NCBI GenBank assembly: GCA_005697215.1
Contig: CP040003.1
Coordinates: forward strand, 124,001-188,000
DNA length: 64,000 bases
DNA from: Candidatus Saccharibacteria bacterium oral taxon 488
Lineage (GTDB): Bacteria > Patescibacteriota > Saccharimonadia > Saccharimonadales > Saccharimonadaceae
Direction: 5' to 3'
Position numbers and translations under genes: made by a program. Positions 18,970-30,999 of this stretch are shown here, in pieces; positions within the stretch are counted from its first letter, which is position 1; each line of letters begins with the position of its first letter. A model generated the notes under the pieces. That model was given only the letters and a program-made list of their open reading frames with translations. It was not told where the DNA came from and did not search any database.

Positions 18970-19407
18970 GTGCCGATGCAATACATCCTGATACCGGGCA
19001 TCGCGTGGTTTGTAGCGCAGTCATCAAAGCATCTGGCCCGGCTGTTTGGCCGCAATCGTCGAGTTACGCAGTCGAACCCCCGTTCGCCAGTATTATTTTC
19101 GGGTGGTATGCCGAGCGCTCACAGTGCAACGGTGGTGTCGCTTGCGCTGACTATCGGCTACTACCAGGGATGGGAGAGTCCGCTGTTTGGCCTAGCTGCG
19201 TGGTTCGCGGCGATCGTATTGTATGATGCGGTGATGGTGCGGTTCTCCTCTGGACAGCAAGGTGACTTGCTCAATAGAGTGGTGCGAAAAGATTATCCAA
19301 AACTGTCGACGATTAGGGTGGCGCATGGTCATACACTGCCAGAAATGCTTGTCGGGGCGGCCGTGGGCGCGATTGTAACATTTGTTGTAATTTTCGCTAC
19401 AAAATAA
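18970..19407 (+). CDS. Divergent PAP2-family membrane protein (DUF212/YuiD-like)
   Basis: A protein of up to 145 residues with three or four membrane helices. Motifs GGMPSAHSA, YDAVMVRFSSGQQ and GHTLPEMLVGAAVG match the DUF212 family, related to acid phosphatase/vanadium haloperoxidase folds. The Ser/His of PSAHSA and the His of GHT are the likely phosphate-handling residues; the substrate is unknown, possibly a lipid phosphate. The start is either GTG 18970 or ATG 18976. It follows gyrA by 4 nt and may be the third gene of that operon. Confidence 0.8.
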   Translation: MPMQYILIPGIAWFVAQSSKHLARLFGRNRRVTQSNPRSPVLFSGGMPSAHSATVVSLALTIGYYQGWESPLFGLAAWFAAIVLYDAVMVRFSSGQQGDLLNRVVRKDYPKLSTIRVAHGHTLPEMLVGAAVGAIVTFVVIFATK

Positions 19408-19420
19408 TTGCTAATAACTC

Positions 19421-19449
19421 TTGACCTGACCACTAATATCAGGTAAGAT
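19421..19449 (+). promoter_or_regulatory. 16S rRNA promoter
   Basis: TTGACC (19421-19426), 17-bp spacer, TAAGAT (19444-19449). The leader to the 16S gene is about 165 nt. Confidence 0.8.
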
Positions 19450-19537
19450 GAATATCAGTCTGGTTGCTGGAGTGCGAGCCAAGCGACAATCACGCTAATT
19501 TGTTAGGTGAAGCGAAAGCGGCACACAAACCCGACTA

Positions 19538-19549
19538 TGGTCTTTAACA
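19538..19549 (+). promoter_or_regulatory. boxA-like antitermination element, 16S leader
   Basis: TGGTCTTTAACA closely matches E. coli rRNA boxA (TGCTCTTTAACA), the binding site of NusB-S10. A related element is in the 23S leader at 24252. Confidence 0.6.
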
Positions 19550-19564
19550 ATTTGATTGTGCAAT
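19546..19564 (+). repeat. 16S processing stem, 5' strand
   Basis: This 19-nt segment is complementary to 21338-21356 on the far side of the 16S gene (18 Watson-Crick pairs and one G-U). It would form the RNase III-type processing stem around the 16S precursor. Confidence 0.85.
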
Positions 19565-19616
19565 ATCATCGTCAGTTTATATTTTTGTAGAGCCTTAATA
19601 CTTTGATACAAAGTAG

Positions 19617-21196
<1,580 letters not shown>

Positions 21197-21337
21197 GGAG
21201 AATAGATGCCAGCTTGTCGAGCAATCACAAGTTGAGCTAGGTCGGTCTCGTAAATATGCTGAGCTTACATATTTACAATAGTCCTCTCGAGGACGAGACA
21301 AAGTTCAAAACCTTCTCTACGATGAGCCGATTGATGA

Positions 21338-21356
21338 ATTGCACAATCAAGTTGTT
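21338..21356 (+). repeat. 16S processing stem, 3' strand
   Basis: Complement of 19546-19564. The pair brackets the whole 16S gene, so 16S is processed from its own transcript independently of 23S. Confidence 0.85.
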
Positions 21357-21362
21357 AATATA

Positions 21363-21391
21363 AAAACGCCCTCCTGTTTGGAGGGCGTTTT
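21363..21391 (+). terminator. 16S transcript terminator
   Basis: Perfect 12-bp stem AAAACGCCCTCC (21363-21374) with GGAGGGCGTTTT (21380-21391), 5-nt loop, T-rich end. It ends the 16S transcript before any tRNA or 23S gene. Confidence 0.9.
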
Positions 21392-21472
21392 GTCGTCTAT
21401 GACTAATGACGGGGCCTTTCCTTTCAGTGTGGCTGAGCATAGGCAGAACGCGATATGGCGATGGCTGCGGAA

Positions 21473-21709
21473 CTATCGGCGACCGAATAGCGATTCTGCC
21501 AGCCAGCCTAGCGGGATAGTGTGGAGACACAGCATAATCCCAAAGCCAACTCCACAGACGACCAGACCCCAGAACTTAAAGCGCTCGTAGCTGCTGATAC
21601 CGCTCGCGAGATTGTCTGCCAGTTTTTGATGATATACGGTCATGATGGCGCCGATAATCAAAACGATGAGGCCGACAAAAAAAGATCCAAAGGTAAATTT
21701 ATAATACAT
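21473..21709 (-). CDS. Small membrane protein, unknown function
   Basis: A protein of 78 residues with two membrane helices (GSFFVGLIVLIIGAIMTVY and FWGLVVCGVGFGIMLCL) separated by a short loop (HQKLADNLASGISSYERFK). The start at 21709 is chosen because TATAAT (21721-21716) ends 6 nt before it, making a leaderless mRNA; longer frames would include the promoter. It lies on the opposite strand between 16S and the tRNA genes. No family recognised. Confidence 0.55.
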   Translation of the reverse strand: MYYKFTFGSFFVGLIVLIIGAIMTVYHQKLADNLASGISSYERFKFWGLVVCGVGFGIMLCLHTIPLGWLAESLFGRR

Positions 21710-21773
21710 ATCCCCATTATACACTTGCCAGAATAAAAAAGATACGGTACAATGAATAAAGTCTTGGCGAGAT

Positions 21774-21850
21774 GGGGGCATAGCTCAGTTGGCTAGAGCA
21801 CCTGCTTTGCAAGCAGGGGGTCCAGGGTTCGAGTCCCTGTGCCTCCACCA
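21774..21850 (+). tRNA. tRNA-Ala (anticodon TGC)
   Basis: Cloverleaf with acceptor stem GGGGGCA/TGCCTCC, anticodon loop TTTGCAA, T-arm GGTTCGAGTCC and encoded CCA end. TACAAT at 21748-21753 is a fitting -10 box. Ala-TGC and Ile-GAT genes normally lie in the 16S-23S spacer. Confidence 0.97.
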
Positions 21851-21901
21851 TATGGGGTGAAGTAGGCTTACGTCTACGACACTCCACCAAGACTGCAATG
21901 A

Positions 21902-21978
21902 GGGCGATTAGCTCAGCTGGTTAGAGCGCGTCACTGATAATGACGAGGTCGGAGGTTCAAGTCCCTCATCGCCCACCA
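21902..21978 (+). tRNA. tRNA-Ile (anticodon GAT)
   Basis: Cloverleaf with acceptor GGGCGAT/ATCGCCC, anticodon loop CTGATAA, T-arm GGTTCAAGTCC and encoded CCA. Confidence 0.97.
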
Positions 21979-22054
21979 TAACGTCATTGTATTGAGCAGA
22001 GTGAGATATAATGATCGTCTAGAGGGTAGTCCTTCCTATCATACTTTTTGACAA

Positions 22055-22131
22055 GGGCGACTAGCTCAGTTGGCTAGAGCATCTCGTTTACACCGAGAGG
22101 GTCAGGGGTTCGAGTCCCTTGTCGCCCACCA
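22055..22131 (+). tRNA. tRNA-Val (anticodon TAC)
   Basis: Cloverleaf with acceptor GGGCGAC/GTCGCCC, anticodon loop TTTACAC, T-arm GGTTCGAGTCC and encoded CCA. Confidence 0.97.
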
Positions 22132-22166
22132 AATAAACAGCCATCCCGTTTGGGGTGTTTTTATTT
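22131..22166 (+). terminator. Terminator after the tRNA genes
   Basis: Stem CATCCC (22142-22147)/GGGGTG (22152-22157) with outer A/T pairing AAATAAA (22131-22137)/TTTATTT (22160-22166) and a T-run. It ends the Ala-Ile-Val tRNA transcript. Confidence 0.7.
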
Positions 22167-22179
22167 GGAGGTGTCGATA

Positions 22180-22208
22180 TTGACATATGTGGTAAACTAT
22201 GTTACTAT
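22180..22208 (+). promoter_or_regulatory. Promoter of the unknown gene at 22220
   Basis: TTGACA (22180-22185), 17-bp spacer, TACTAT (22203-22208), which ends 11 nt before the chosen ATG. Confidence 0.65.
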
Positions 22209-22219
22209 ACCAAACGTAT

Positions 22220-22912
22220 ATGGTAAAGAACAAACATAATTTAGAAAATAACCCATATAGTGAACGCTTAGGTTTTGTGCAGCAGTTTTCTGCCTACGGT
22301 GATCTTGACGACACTAACAAGAGTACTATTGCGCACCTTGCGTTTGATCAAGGCCTTAAGCACGCAGCTTTTTATGAGATAGCGCGTGAAATCATCTATA
22401 AGCAACGGGCGATGGGGGGTACTGCCCTCAATGCGTCTTCTGCGGAGCGATACGCTGGACTCCCTCAATCGTTTGATGAGGCAAGAAAGATGCCAGGTAA
22501 TTCCATAGAAGAGGTACTGGGGCGGCTTGATACCGACACGTCAGTGAACAACCCCGATGATGTCGAGTTTTACAAGACAGGAGTGCGCCGGCATATCGAA
22601 GAGCTCTATGCTTTTTCTGACAAATATCGACAGCGGTACGGTGGGGGTAATCAAGACAAATTACTGAGGATAGTTGAAGAAGTTTATTCTCAGTATGAGG
22701 GTGCTTTTGAAGGTAGGGAAACGGGAGCTATCCCATTAGCCATCGCTCCTGGTTTTGCGGTTGGGGAAAATCCGGTAGGGTTGGATGGCGAAGAGTCATT
22801 AACAGATCATAGGCAGCGGGTCATCGAGGAGGCTGGTTACGATGCCAGGAAGTTTCGGATGAATACTGCCTCATGGAATATAAACCCGGATAATATCGCT
22901 TTTAATAGATAA
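22220..22912 (+). CDS. Hypothetical protein, unknown function
   Basis: A protein of 230 residues, charged, soluble and probably helical, with no signal peptide or membrane segment. I recognise no family. Features include an N-terminal NPYSERLGFVQQF segment, a Tyr/Arg-rich middle (FSDKYRQRYGGGNQDKLLR) and an acidic C-terminus. An in-frame ATG at 22199 lies upstream of the -10 box TACTAT, so 22220 is taken as the start; it would be leaderless or have a very short leader. It sits alone between the tRNAs and pyrD. Confidence 0.6.
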   Translation: MVKNKHNLENNPYSERLGFVQQFSAYGDLDDTNKSTIAHLAFDQGLKHAAFYEIAREIIYKQRAMGGTALNASSAERYAGLPQSFDEARKMPGNSIEEVLGRLDTDTSVNNPDDVEFYKTGVRRHIEELYAFSDKYRQRYGGGNQDKLLRIVEEVYSQYEGAFEGRETGAIPLAIAPGFAVGENPVGLDGEESLTDHRQRVIEEAGYDARKFRMNTASWNINPDNIAFNR

Positions 22913-22918
22913 TTACCC

Positions 22919-22924
22919 TATACT
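22919..22924 (+). promoter_or_regulatory. -10 box of pyrD (leaderless type)
   Basis: TATACT ends 8 nt before the pyrD ATG and there is no Shine-Dalgarno site between them. No convincing -35 element. Confidence 0.5.
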
Positions 22925-22932
22925 GTAAGTAG

Positions 22933-24072
22933 ATGTATAAGCATGTTATCAAACCGTTATTATTTTTGCTAACGCCAGACTTTACGCATAAGCTGATTGT
23001 TTTCTGTGGTCGTGTGGCACAGGCGTTGCCGCCTGTTCGGTGGGCCATTCGTAAGTCATGGAGTTTTCAGGATAAGTCGCTCCGACAGGAGGTGGGCGGC
23101 ATTACTTTTTGTAATCCGATTGGCTTATCGGCAGGATTTGATAAAAATGTCCAGCTGTCGCCGCTGATGGAGGATGTTGGCTTTGGGTTTGCTTCGGGCG
23201 GGTCGGTGACGCTAGAGCCGAGGAAAGGGAATCGGCGGCCATGGTTTCATCGTTTGCCGAGGACAAAGTCGGTGGTGGTGTATGCCGGTATGCCAAATTA
23301 TGGTCTCAGAAAGATTAGCAGATATATTCGTCGTAATCGACGGCGGTTGGATAACATGCCAACAGTTGTGTCGGTGGCAGTCGTAGCAAATAAAACAACA
23401 CGTGAGCGTATGGGTACTCGACTAACGAAGGAAGCGATTATTGACGATGTGAAAAAAGCAACAGAATATATTAGTGACAACAAATTGGCGAGTGTTGTAG
23501 AAATTAATATATCCTGCCCCAACGCCGGTAAGGAGCCGTTTATTGAGGCAGAGCCGCTTGATGCATTATTAACAGCACTTGACAGCGTGCCGCGCGATGT
23601 GCCGTTTTGGGTGAAAATGCCGCATTTGTACGATATAAAACAATTCGATTCACTGCTGAAAGTTATTGTTCGGCATAATATTCAGGGCGTAACGGTGGCT
23701 AATCTGGTGAAAGACCGTAGTAAAATTGACATCAAAGATCCTCTGACTGATGAAATCCGCGGCGGATTGAGCGGCGAGCCGGCGCGCGAGCATAGTTTGG
23801 AGCTGATTCGTCACGCGTATAAGAAATATGGCGACCGGTTGACGATCATTGGCGTCGGCGGGGTGTTTTCGGCTGAGGATGCGTATGCCAAAATTAAGGC
23901 TGGCGCCAGCCTGGTGGGGCTGATTACCGGGCTGTTTTTTGAGGGTCCGCAGCTAATCGGGCGGATCAATCGCGAGCTAGCGGAGCTATTGAAAAAGGAT
24001 GGTTTTTCCCACATTTCTGAGGCAGTTGGTGCGGATTTTCGCAGCGAGCCAAAAAAGACAAAAAAACTTTGA
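22933..24072 (+). CDS. pyrD: Dihydroorotate dehydrogenase, class-2-like
   Basis: This enzyme oxidises dihydroorotate to orotate with FMN in pyrimidine synthesis. It has 379 residues. The N-terminal amphipathic/hydrophobic part (YKHVIKPLLFLLTPDFTHK) is typical of the membrane-bound, quinone-linked class 2. The barrel has GLSAGFDKN (FMN contact), a C-terminal GVGGVFSAEDAYAKI and the GASLVGLITG phosphate site. The catalytic loop reads NISCPNAGKEPF with Cys195, where class 2 has Ser (SSPNT) and class 1 has Cys. The PyrD family is certain; the class and electron acceptor are less so. Its end lies directly before the 23S promoter. Confidence 0.9.
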   Translation: MYKHVIKPLLFLLTPDFTHKLIVFCGRVAQALPPVRWAIRKSWSFQDKSLRQEVGGITFCNPIGLSAGFDKNVQLSPLMEDVGFGFASGGSVTLEPRKGNRRPWFHRLPRTKSVVVYAGMPNYGLRKISRYIRRNRRRLDNMPTVVSVAVVANKTTRERMGTRLTKEAIIDDVKKATEYISDNKLASVVEINISCPNAGKEPFIEAEPLDALLTALDSVPRDVPFWVKMPHLYDIKQFDSLLKVIVRHNIQGVTVANLVKDRSKIDIKDPLTDEIRGGLSGEPAREHSLELIRHAYKKYGDRLTIIGVGGVFSAEDAYAKIKAGASLVGLITGLFFEGPQLIGRINRELAELLKKDGFSHISEAVGADFRSEPKKTKKL

Positions 24073-24080
24073 AAAAACTC

Positions 24081-24109
24081 TTGCAAAACAGCTGCGGCTG
24101 CTGTATAGT
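24081..24109 (+). promoter_or_regulatory. 23S rRNA promoter
   Basis: TTGCAA (24081-24086), 17 bp, TATAGT (24104-24109). It shows that 23S-5S is transcribed separately from 16S; the leader is about 220 nt. Confidence 0.75.
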
Positions 24110-24251
24110 TGATTACTAGTTACGCGAATGTTCAGGAGAACCTCTGGCAATACACTGCGAAAACGTGCGAGGGCAGTGAAGCATGACTGGTTGAATGCAG
24201 ACAGATGTGTTAAGTTTTTAACAAATCTATTGTGCACTCAAAATGCGAGGC

Positions 24252-24263
24252 ATGATCATTAAC
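24252..24263 (+). promoter_or_regulatory. boxA-like element, 23S leader
   Basis: TGATCATTAACA followed by ATTTGA closely matches the boxA-like element in the 16S leader (TGGTCTTTAACA then ATTTGA), which suggests each rRNA transcript has its own antitermination site. Confidence 0.5.
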
Positions 24264-24322
24264 AATTTGAGAGTAAAAGAAATTGAGTTTTTAATTGACG
24301 GTAACAGATAATTGCAAAGTAG

Positions 24323-24339
24323 CAATTACTAGTTAAGTC
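24323..24339 (+). repeat. 23S processing stem, 5' strand
   Basis: Pairs with 27513-27529 over 17 bp with a single G-U pair, bracketing the 23S gene. Confidence 0.85.
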
Positions 24340-27466
<3,127 letters not shown>

Positions 27467-27512
27467 CTTGTCTGCTAGCGTTTATGCTTGCATAACGCTC
27501 GCGGATAAGGTA

Positions 27513-27529
27513 GACTTGACTAGTAATTG
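27513..27529 (+). repeat. 23S processing stem, 3' strand
   Basis: Complement of 24323-24339; lies between 23S and 5S, so 23S is cut out before 5S. Confidence 0.85.
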
Positions 27530-27653
27530 GTGCTTTTCAACAAGTACCAGCCAATTAACAATTCAATTTCGTGCTGATTTGATTGGACATCGAAGAAAGG
27601 GGTTTGGCCCACCACGCGAGTATATGTGGAACCAAGCGCTTTAAACCCCCTCC

Positions 27654-27761
27654 TTCGGTGCCCATGGCGAGGAGGAAACACCTGTTCTCATCCCGAACAC
27701 AGAAGTTAAGCTCCTCAGCGGCGATTATACTGCGAAAGTGGGAAACTAGCACGGTGCCGAA
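27654..27761 (+). rRNA. rrf: 5S ribosomal RNA
   Basis: About 108 nt. The terminal helix I pairs TTCGGTGCC with GGTGCCGAA; internal blocks CCCGAACACAGAAGTTAAGC and AAGTGGGAAACTAG match 5S. It lies about 190 nt after 23S in the same transcript. Confidence 0.95.
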
Positions 27762-27765
27762 TTAT

Positions 27766-27796
27766 AAAAAAGACTTCCGAATAGGGAGTCTTTTTT
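27766..27796 (+). terminator. 23S-5S transcript terminator
   Basis: 13-bp stem AAAAAAGACTTCC (27766-27778) with GGGAGTCTTTTTT (27784-27796), one G-U pair, directly after 5S. Confidence 0.9.
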
Positions 27797-27835
27797 CGTT
27801 TTTGCCAGAGGCGCTTGCGAGTAGCATAAGTATGA

Positions 27836-27841
27836 TATAAT
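27836..27841 (+). promoter_or_regulatory. -10 box of the C39-like protease gene
   Basis: TATAAT ends 9 nt before the ATG. The gap contains GAGGA, so short-leader or leaderless translation are both possible. Confidence 0.5.
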
Positions 27842-27850
27842 GATGAGGAA

Positions 27851-29743
27851 ATGGATAAAAAACAAACAGAACAGCCAGAGTCCCTGAGGTCGGAGCGTGG
27901 GGGGTTTGTGGTGATGTGCGCGTCTTGGTTGAGGCGGCCAAAATCGTGGGTTATTATTGGTGGCGGTATTGTTGCATTGACGGTGGTAGTAGTTGGAGTG
28001 CTGTTTGTTATCACAACGCGTGGCAATGTCGGCGCTGAGCGCGTGTCCGACGAGGATTTGCAGGCGATTGACCGGCCGATTCGCCTGAAGTTTAATCAAC
28101 AGCTTGGCGAGGTGAGGCCAGAGATTAAGCCAGAAGTGCGTGGTACGTGGCGCGAAAAGCGACAGTTGTTCGGCGTTTTTGAGATGGAGTTTACGCCCGA
28201 CCAGCCACTGGCAGCTGATACAAATTACACCGTGGCGTTCCCGGGGGCGAGACGTTCGCTGTTTGGTAATGCGACAATCCATGATGTATCGTTCAAGACG
28301 CAAAAAGCACCACGAGTGGATACGACATCGCTGGACGGCAAAGAGGTGATCGCGATGGACCAGGCGTTGACGGTGCGTTTGGGGTCGCGGGCGAGTAAAT
28401 TGCGCGATCTAGAATTGACGACTGAGCCAGCGCTTGGGCTGAAGCGTGAGTCGTCTGATGATCAAACATTTTCATGGAAATATGCTGGCCTACTAGCACC
28501 TGACACGCAGTACACCTTCAAGTTATACGATAAAGCCCAGAAGGAAGAGTTAAAACGTTTTACGGTGAAGAGTGCGCCACTACCGGCGATTGGGTCACCG
28601 ATTAAAGAGCATTCAGTAACGCCATCAGATGAATTGAAGTTGACGTTTCAGGAAGCAATTGATGCAAAGGATCGGCCAAATATAGCGGTTGACACGGCTG
28701 GTAATGGTTCGTGGCGGAGCGATACCGAGTACGTATTCAAGGCAGATAAATTGGAGCCGGGCAAGACATACACATACACCATTCCTAAAGGCCTACGGAC
28801 AGCTCGTGGAGGTGTTCTCGTCGAGGAAGTAAAAAAGATATTTACCACTAATGGGCATGTGCGTGGTGTGGGGGCGTCCCCGCGGCGAACCACTGTTGAT
28901 CAAGCGGCGCAGGATGTATGGATAACCTTTGATCAGGCAGTTGACCACAAGAGCGCCCAGGATCGCCTTAGGGTTTCATCTGGTACAGTTCAGAGTATTT
29001 CCTGGCGTGGTAATACGATGGTTGCTCGGGTGGTCAATATGGGCTTTCAGCGGCAAGTCCAGGTTTGGGTAGAGCCGGGCGTGCAGCCAGTATTTGGACT
29101 GCCGAGTGTAGAGCGAATTGCGACATCGTTCACAACTAATTCACGGGTCGTCAAACTCAATAACGTACCATTCTATCGTCAGGCGTACGCCCAAAGCTGC
29201 GAAGCGGCCTCGCTGCGTATGGCCTTGGCATATCGTGGTGTACATGATAATGATTGGAACATTTTGCAGCGTTTCGGGTACCGTCCACGACCACGAGACA
29301 AGGCGACAAATGAGTGGGACGATCCGAATGCGCAGTTTGTGGGCGACGTAAACGGCAACCAAGGTACGGGAACGGGCTGGGGTGTATATGCTGGTCCGGT
29401 GGCACGGGCGGCTGGGCAGTATGGTCGCAGGACGTCAGTGGCATATGGTGCCAATGCGAATTTCGTAGCACAGCAAATTCATAACGGTAATCCAGTCATT
29501 GCGTGGGGCGTATGGCGGATTGGCGCAAAAATTGATAGTTGGAGGACGCCGTCAGGTCGGACGGTCAGCGGGCCAATACCGATGCATGTACGCCTCATTG
29601 TTGGGGTTCGCGGTGAGCCGCACGATCCGCTCGGGTTCTATGTTAATGACCCGATTGCAGGACGACTCTATTGGACGAGAGCGCAGTTTGTGGCGATGAC
29701 AGCTGGTGCTGGACCGGCGGCGCAGCTGTTGGCGGTGCATTAA
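27851..29743 (+). CDS. Membrane-anchored protein with Ig-like repeats and a C39-like cysteine peptidase domain
   Basis: A protein of 630 residues. An inner-membrane anchor (SWVIIGGGIVALTVVVVGVL) lies near residues 34-56 after a short cytoplasmic tail. Residues about 70-435 contain several Ig-like/SbsA-type repeats, seen as recurring strands such as ADTNYTVAFP, PDTQYTFKLYD and PGKTYTYTIPKG. The C-terminal 190 residues look like a peptidase C39-like domain, with Cys450 in YAQSCEAASL, His579 in MHVRLIVGV and Asp600 in YVNDP as the expected catalytic triad. The enzyme would face the outside. Substrates could be peptidoglycan cross-links or surface proteins. A leaderless-type -10 box precedes it. 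Confidence 0.8.
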   Translation: MDKKQTEQPESLRSERGGFVVMCASWLRRPKSWVIIGGGIVALTVVVVGVLFVITTRGNVGAERVSDEDLQAIDRPIRLKFNQQLGEVRPEIKPEVRGTWREKRQLFGVFEMEFTPDQPLAADTNYTVAFPGARRSLFGNATIHDVSFKTQKAPRVDTTSLDGKEVIAMDQALTVRLGSRASKLRDLELTTEPALGLKRESSDDQTFSWKYAGLLAPDTQYTFKLYDKAQKEELKRFTVKSAPLPAIGSPIKEHSVTPSDELKLTFQEAIDAKDRPNIAVDTAGNGSWRSDTEYVFKADKLEPGKTYTYTIPKGLRTARGGVLVEEVKKIFTTNGHVRGVGASPRRTTVDQAAQDVWITFDQAVDHKSAQDRLRVSSGTVQSISWRGNTMVARVVNMGFQRQVQVWVEPGVQPVFGLPSVERIATSFTTNSRVVKLNNVPFYRQAYAQSCEAASLRMALAYRGVHDNDWNILQRFGYRPRPRDKATNEWDDPNAQFVGDVNGNQGTGTGWGVYAGPVARAAGQYGRRTSVAYGANANFVAQQIHNGNPVIAWGVWRIGAKIDSWRTPSGRTVSGPIPMHVRLIVGVRGEPHDPLGFYVNDPIAGRLYWTRAQFVAMTAGAGPAAQLLAVH

Positions 29744-29777
29744 TCGGTACTGAAGTGAGGACGGTATAGTCAGGGGC

Positions 29778-29816
29778 CCCGCGTCTTTGTTATTGAGCTA
29801 GCTCTATGGACGCGGG
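29778..29816 (+). terminator. Hairpin after the C39-like protease gene
   Basis: CCCGCGTC (29778-29785) pairs with GACGCGGG (29809-29816), with an inner GAGCTAGCTC palindrome, followed by CTTT. It probably ends the preceding gene. Confidence 0.6.
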
Positions 29817-29918
29817 CTTTGTAGTCGGAAAGTTGAAGATGAGTATACGTATTTTTCTCGTCGTCGGGGTAATTTTCGATTTAGGCAATTTTAGCTATTA
29901 GTGAAATTCCTTTCACAA

Positions 29919-29956
29919 TCAAAAACCACCCATCTCGCAGAAAGGGTGGTTTTTGA
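29919..29956. terminator. Terminator hairpin of the candidate small RNA
   Basis: Perfect 13-bp stem with a 12-nt loop and an A/T-run on each side; works on both strands. Confidence 0.75.
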
Positions 29957-30012
29957 GTGGTGGAACTCATCATTTCTAAGCTCCAACAGGTGCCGTCACA
30001 CGGTGTGACAGG
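29919..30012 (-). ncRNA. Candidate small RNA with three hairpins
   Basis: A minus-strand promoter (TTGCAA, 17 bp, TATAAT) is followed by about 94 nt that fold into three consecutive hairpins: TGTCACA/TGTGACG near the 5' end, GGAGCTT/GAGTTCC in the middle, and a 13-bp terminator stem TCAAAAACCACCC/GGGTGGTTTTTGA (29919-29931 with 29944-29956) at the 3' end. There is no open reading frame of note. It lies between convergent and divergent genes with no overlap. It is not an SRP RNA by motif. Function unknown. Confidence 0.5.
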
Positions 30013-30016
30013 TCTC

Positions 30017-30045
30017 ATTATAGCGAAGTAAACCGCTGATTGCAA
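30017..30045 (-). promoter_or_regulatory. Promoter of the candidate small RNA
   Basis: TTGCAA (30045-30040), exactly 17 bp, TATAAT (30022-30017). One of the best promoter matches in the window, with no gene downstream of it on the minus strand before the terminator. Confidence 0.75.
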
Positions 30046-30080
30046 TATTTTATTCACAATAAAAGTAGCTTATGTAAATG

Positions 30081-30109
30081 TTGACAAAGTATGAGCAGTA
30101 TGATAAGAT
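30081..30109 (+). promoter_or_regulatory. Promoter of the KGG-protein gene
   Basis: TTGACA (30081-30086), 17 bp, TAAGAT (30104-30109). The ~90-nt leader contains ACACAT-ATC-ATGTGT (30119-30133) and TTTCCA...TGGAAA hairpins, which could act as an operator or as RNA control elements. Confidence 0.7.
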
Positions 30110-30202
30110 GTATATATAACACATATCATGTGTGATATATAAAGGCGAGGGTTTCCATAGTAGATGATGTGGAAATCTTTTTAATTAGGGAGGAAAACTC
30201 AC

Positions 30203-30478
30203 ATGGCAGGTACAAAAATTGGCGGTATGAAAGCGGCAGCGAAAAACTTAGCGCGTGACCCAGACTTTTATGCCAAGATCGGCGCGAAGGGCGGTCGGAA
30301 CGGACGGACCGGTGGCTTTGCGGCAAACCCAGCTCTGGCACGGATCGCTGGTGCTAAAGGTGGTCGCATTTCTCGTCGGCGTAAGGCAACGACGACGGCC
30401 ACGACAACCGTTAATCCAGCAACGACGGTATCAACAGTACAGGCAACGGCTCAAGACGACGTGACACTGGCCGCGTAG
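30203..30478 (+). CDS. KGG-motif general stress protein
   Basis: A small basic protein of 91 residues. Three Gly-rich repeats around IGGMKAAAKNL, AKGGRNGRTGG and AKGGRISRRR match the KGG repeat of YciG/GsiB-type stress proteins, which are hydrophilic and induced by stress or starvation. The C-terminal 30 residues are Thr/Ala-rich and low complexity. It has a strong AGGGAGG site and a long structured leader. The family call is good; the cellular role is inferred only. Confidence 0.8.
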   Translation: MAGTKIGGMKAAAKNLARDPDFYAKIGAKGGRNGRTGGFAANPALARIAGAKGGRISRRRKATTTATTTVNPATTVSTVQATAQDDVTLAA

Positions 30479-30500
30479 CCACACTGCTTAAAATGATGCG

Positions 30501-30526
30501 ATAGCCCTCTTTTCGTAGAGGGCTAT
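30501..30526. terminator. Bidirectional terminator between the KGG gene and the metallopeptidase gene
   Basis: 9-bp stem ATAGCCCTC (30501-30509) with GAGGGCTAT (30518-30526) and T/A flanks, between convergent genes. Confidence 0.8.
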
Positions 30527-30999
30527 TTACGGTAGCGGCGGAGTTCGCAGGATCGAGCTTCGTTGACGCGCCAGTTGCTAGCGCAGTGGAGACAGCGATA
30601 GTGGTGCTTGGCGATTTCTATACCGACAGCGCTGCATGTCGGGCACGTGCTGCGGGCGTGTAGCCACTTGCGGTAGCTATCAAGCGCATCCTGAACGACG
30701 TCGTCACTCATGGCCAGAGTAATGTGATATCGCGGGGCTAATTGACGGACGGCTAATTCCCAGGCTTGGCGTTCCATGGCGATGAGGTCGATGTCACGAG
30801 TATAGTGATGATGACCCAGGATGGCGTGGGCGGTTTCGTGGAGCAGCTGGGCGGTAGCAGCTGGTGACGCCTCGTTAATATAAGTGATAGTCCGTGAATG
30901 GTGTGACCACGAAAAAACATCGCCAGCCTGGAACTGATACTCTGGATAATCGCTGGCCAGCTGCTTAACGATGGGCGATAGCGTTATCGTAGCAACCAT
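30523..30999 (-). CDS. ImmA/IrrE-like zinc metallopeptidase with C-terminal zinc ribbon
   Basis: A protein of 158 residues from the ATG at 30999. The motif HETAHAILGHHHYTRDIDLIA, followed by a Glu in AMERQAWE, matches the HExxH...E zinc site of ImmA/IrrE-type (M78) peptidases. A C-terminal zinc ribbon has CPTC and CLHC. Such enzymes often cleave repressors in phage or stress systems, but no repressor or mobile element lies nearby. It overlaps the end of the ROK gene by 35 nt and is expressed with it. Confidence 0.7.
   Translation of the reverse strand: MVATITLSPIVKQLASDYPEYQFQAGDVFSWSHHSRTITYINEASPAATAQLLHETAHAILGHHHYTRDIDLIAMERQAWELAVRQLAPRYHITLAMSDDVVQDALDSYRKWLHARSTCPTCSAVGIEIAKHHYRCLHCASNWRVNEARSCELRRYRK

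Larger units (their letters stand above)
21197..21472 (+). other. 16S trailer and gap before the small membrane gene
   Basis: This stretch contains the 3' trailer of the 16S precursor, including the 3' strand of the processing stem at 21338-21356, a CTCGAGGACGAG-type hairpin near 21285 and the terminator at 21363. No gene is visible between the terminator and 21473. Confidence 0.7.
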
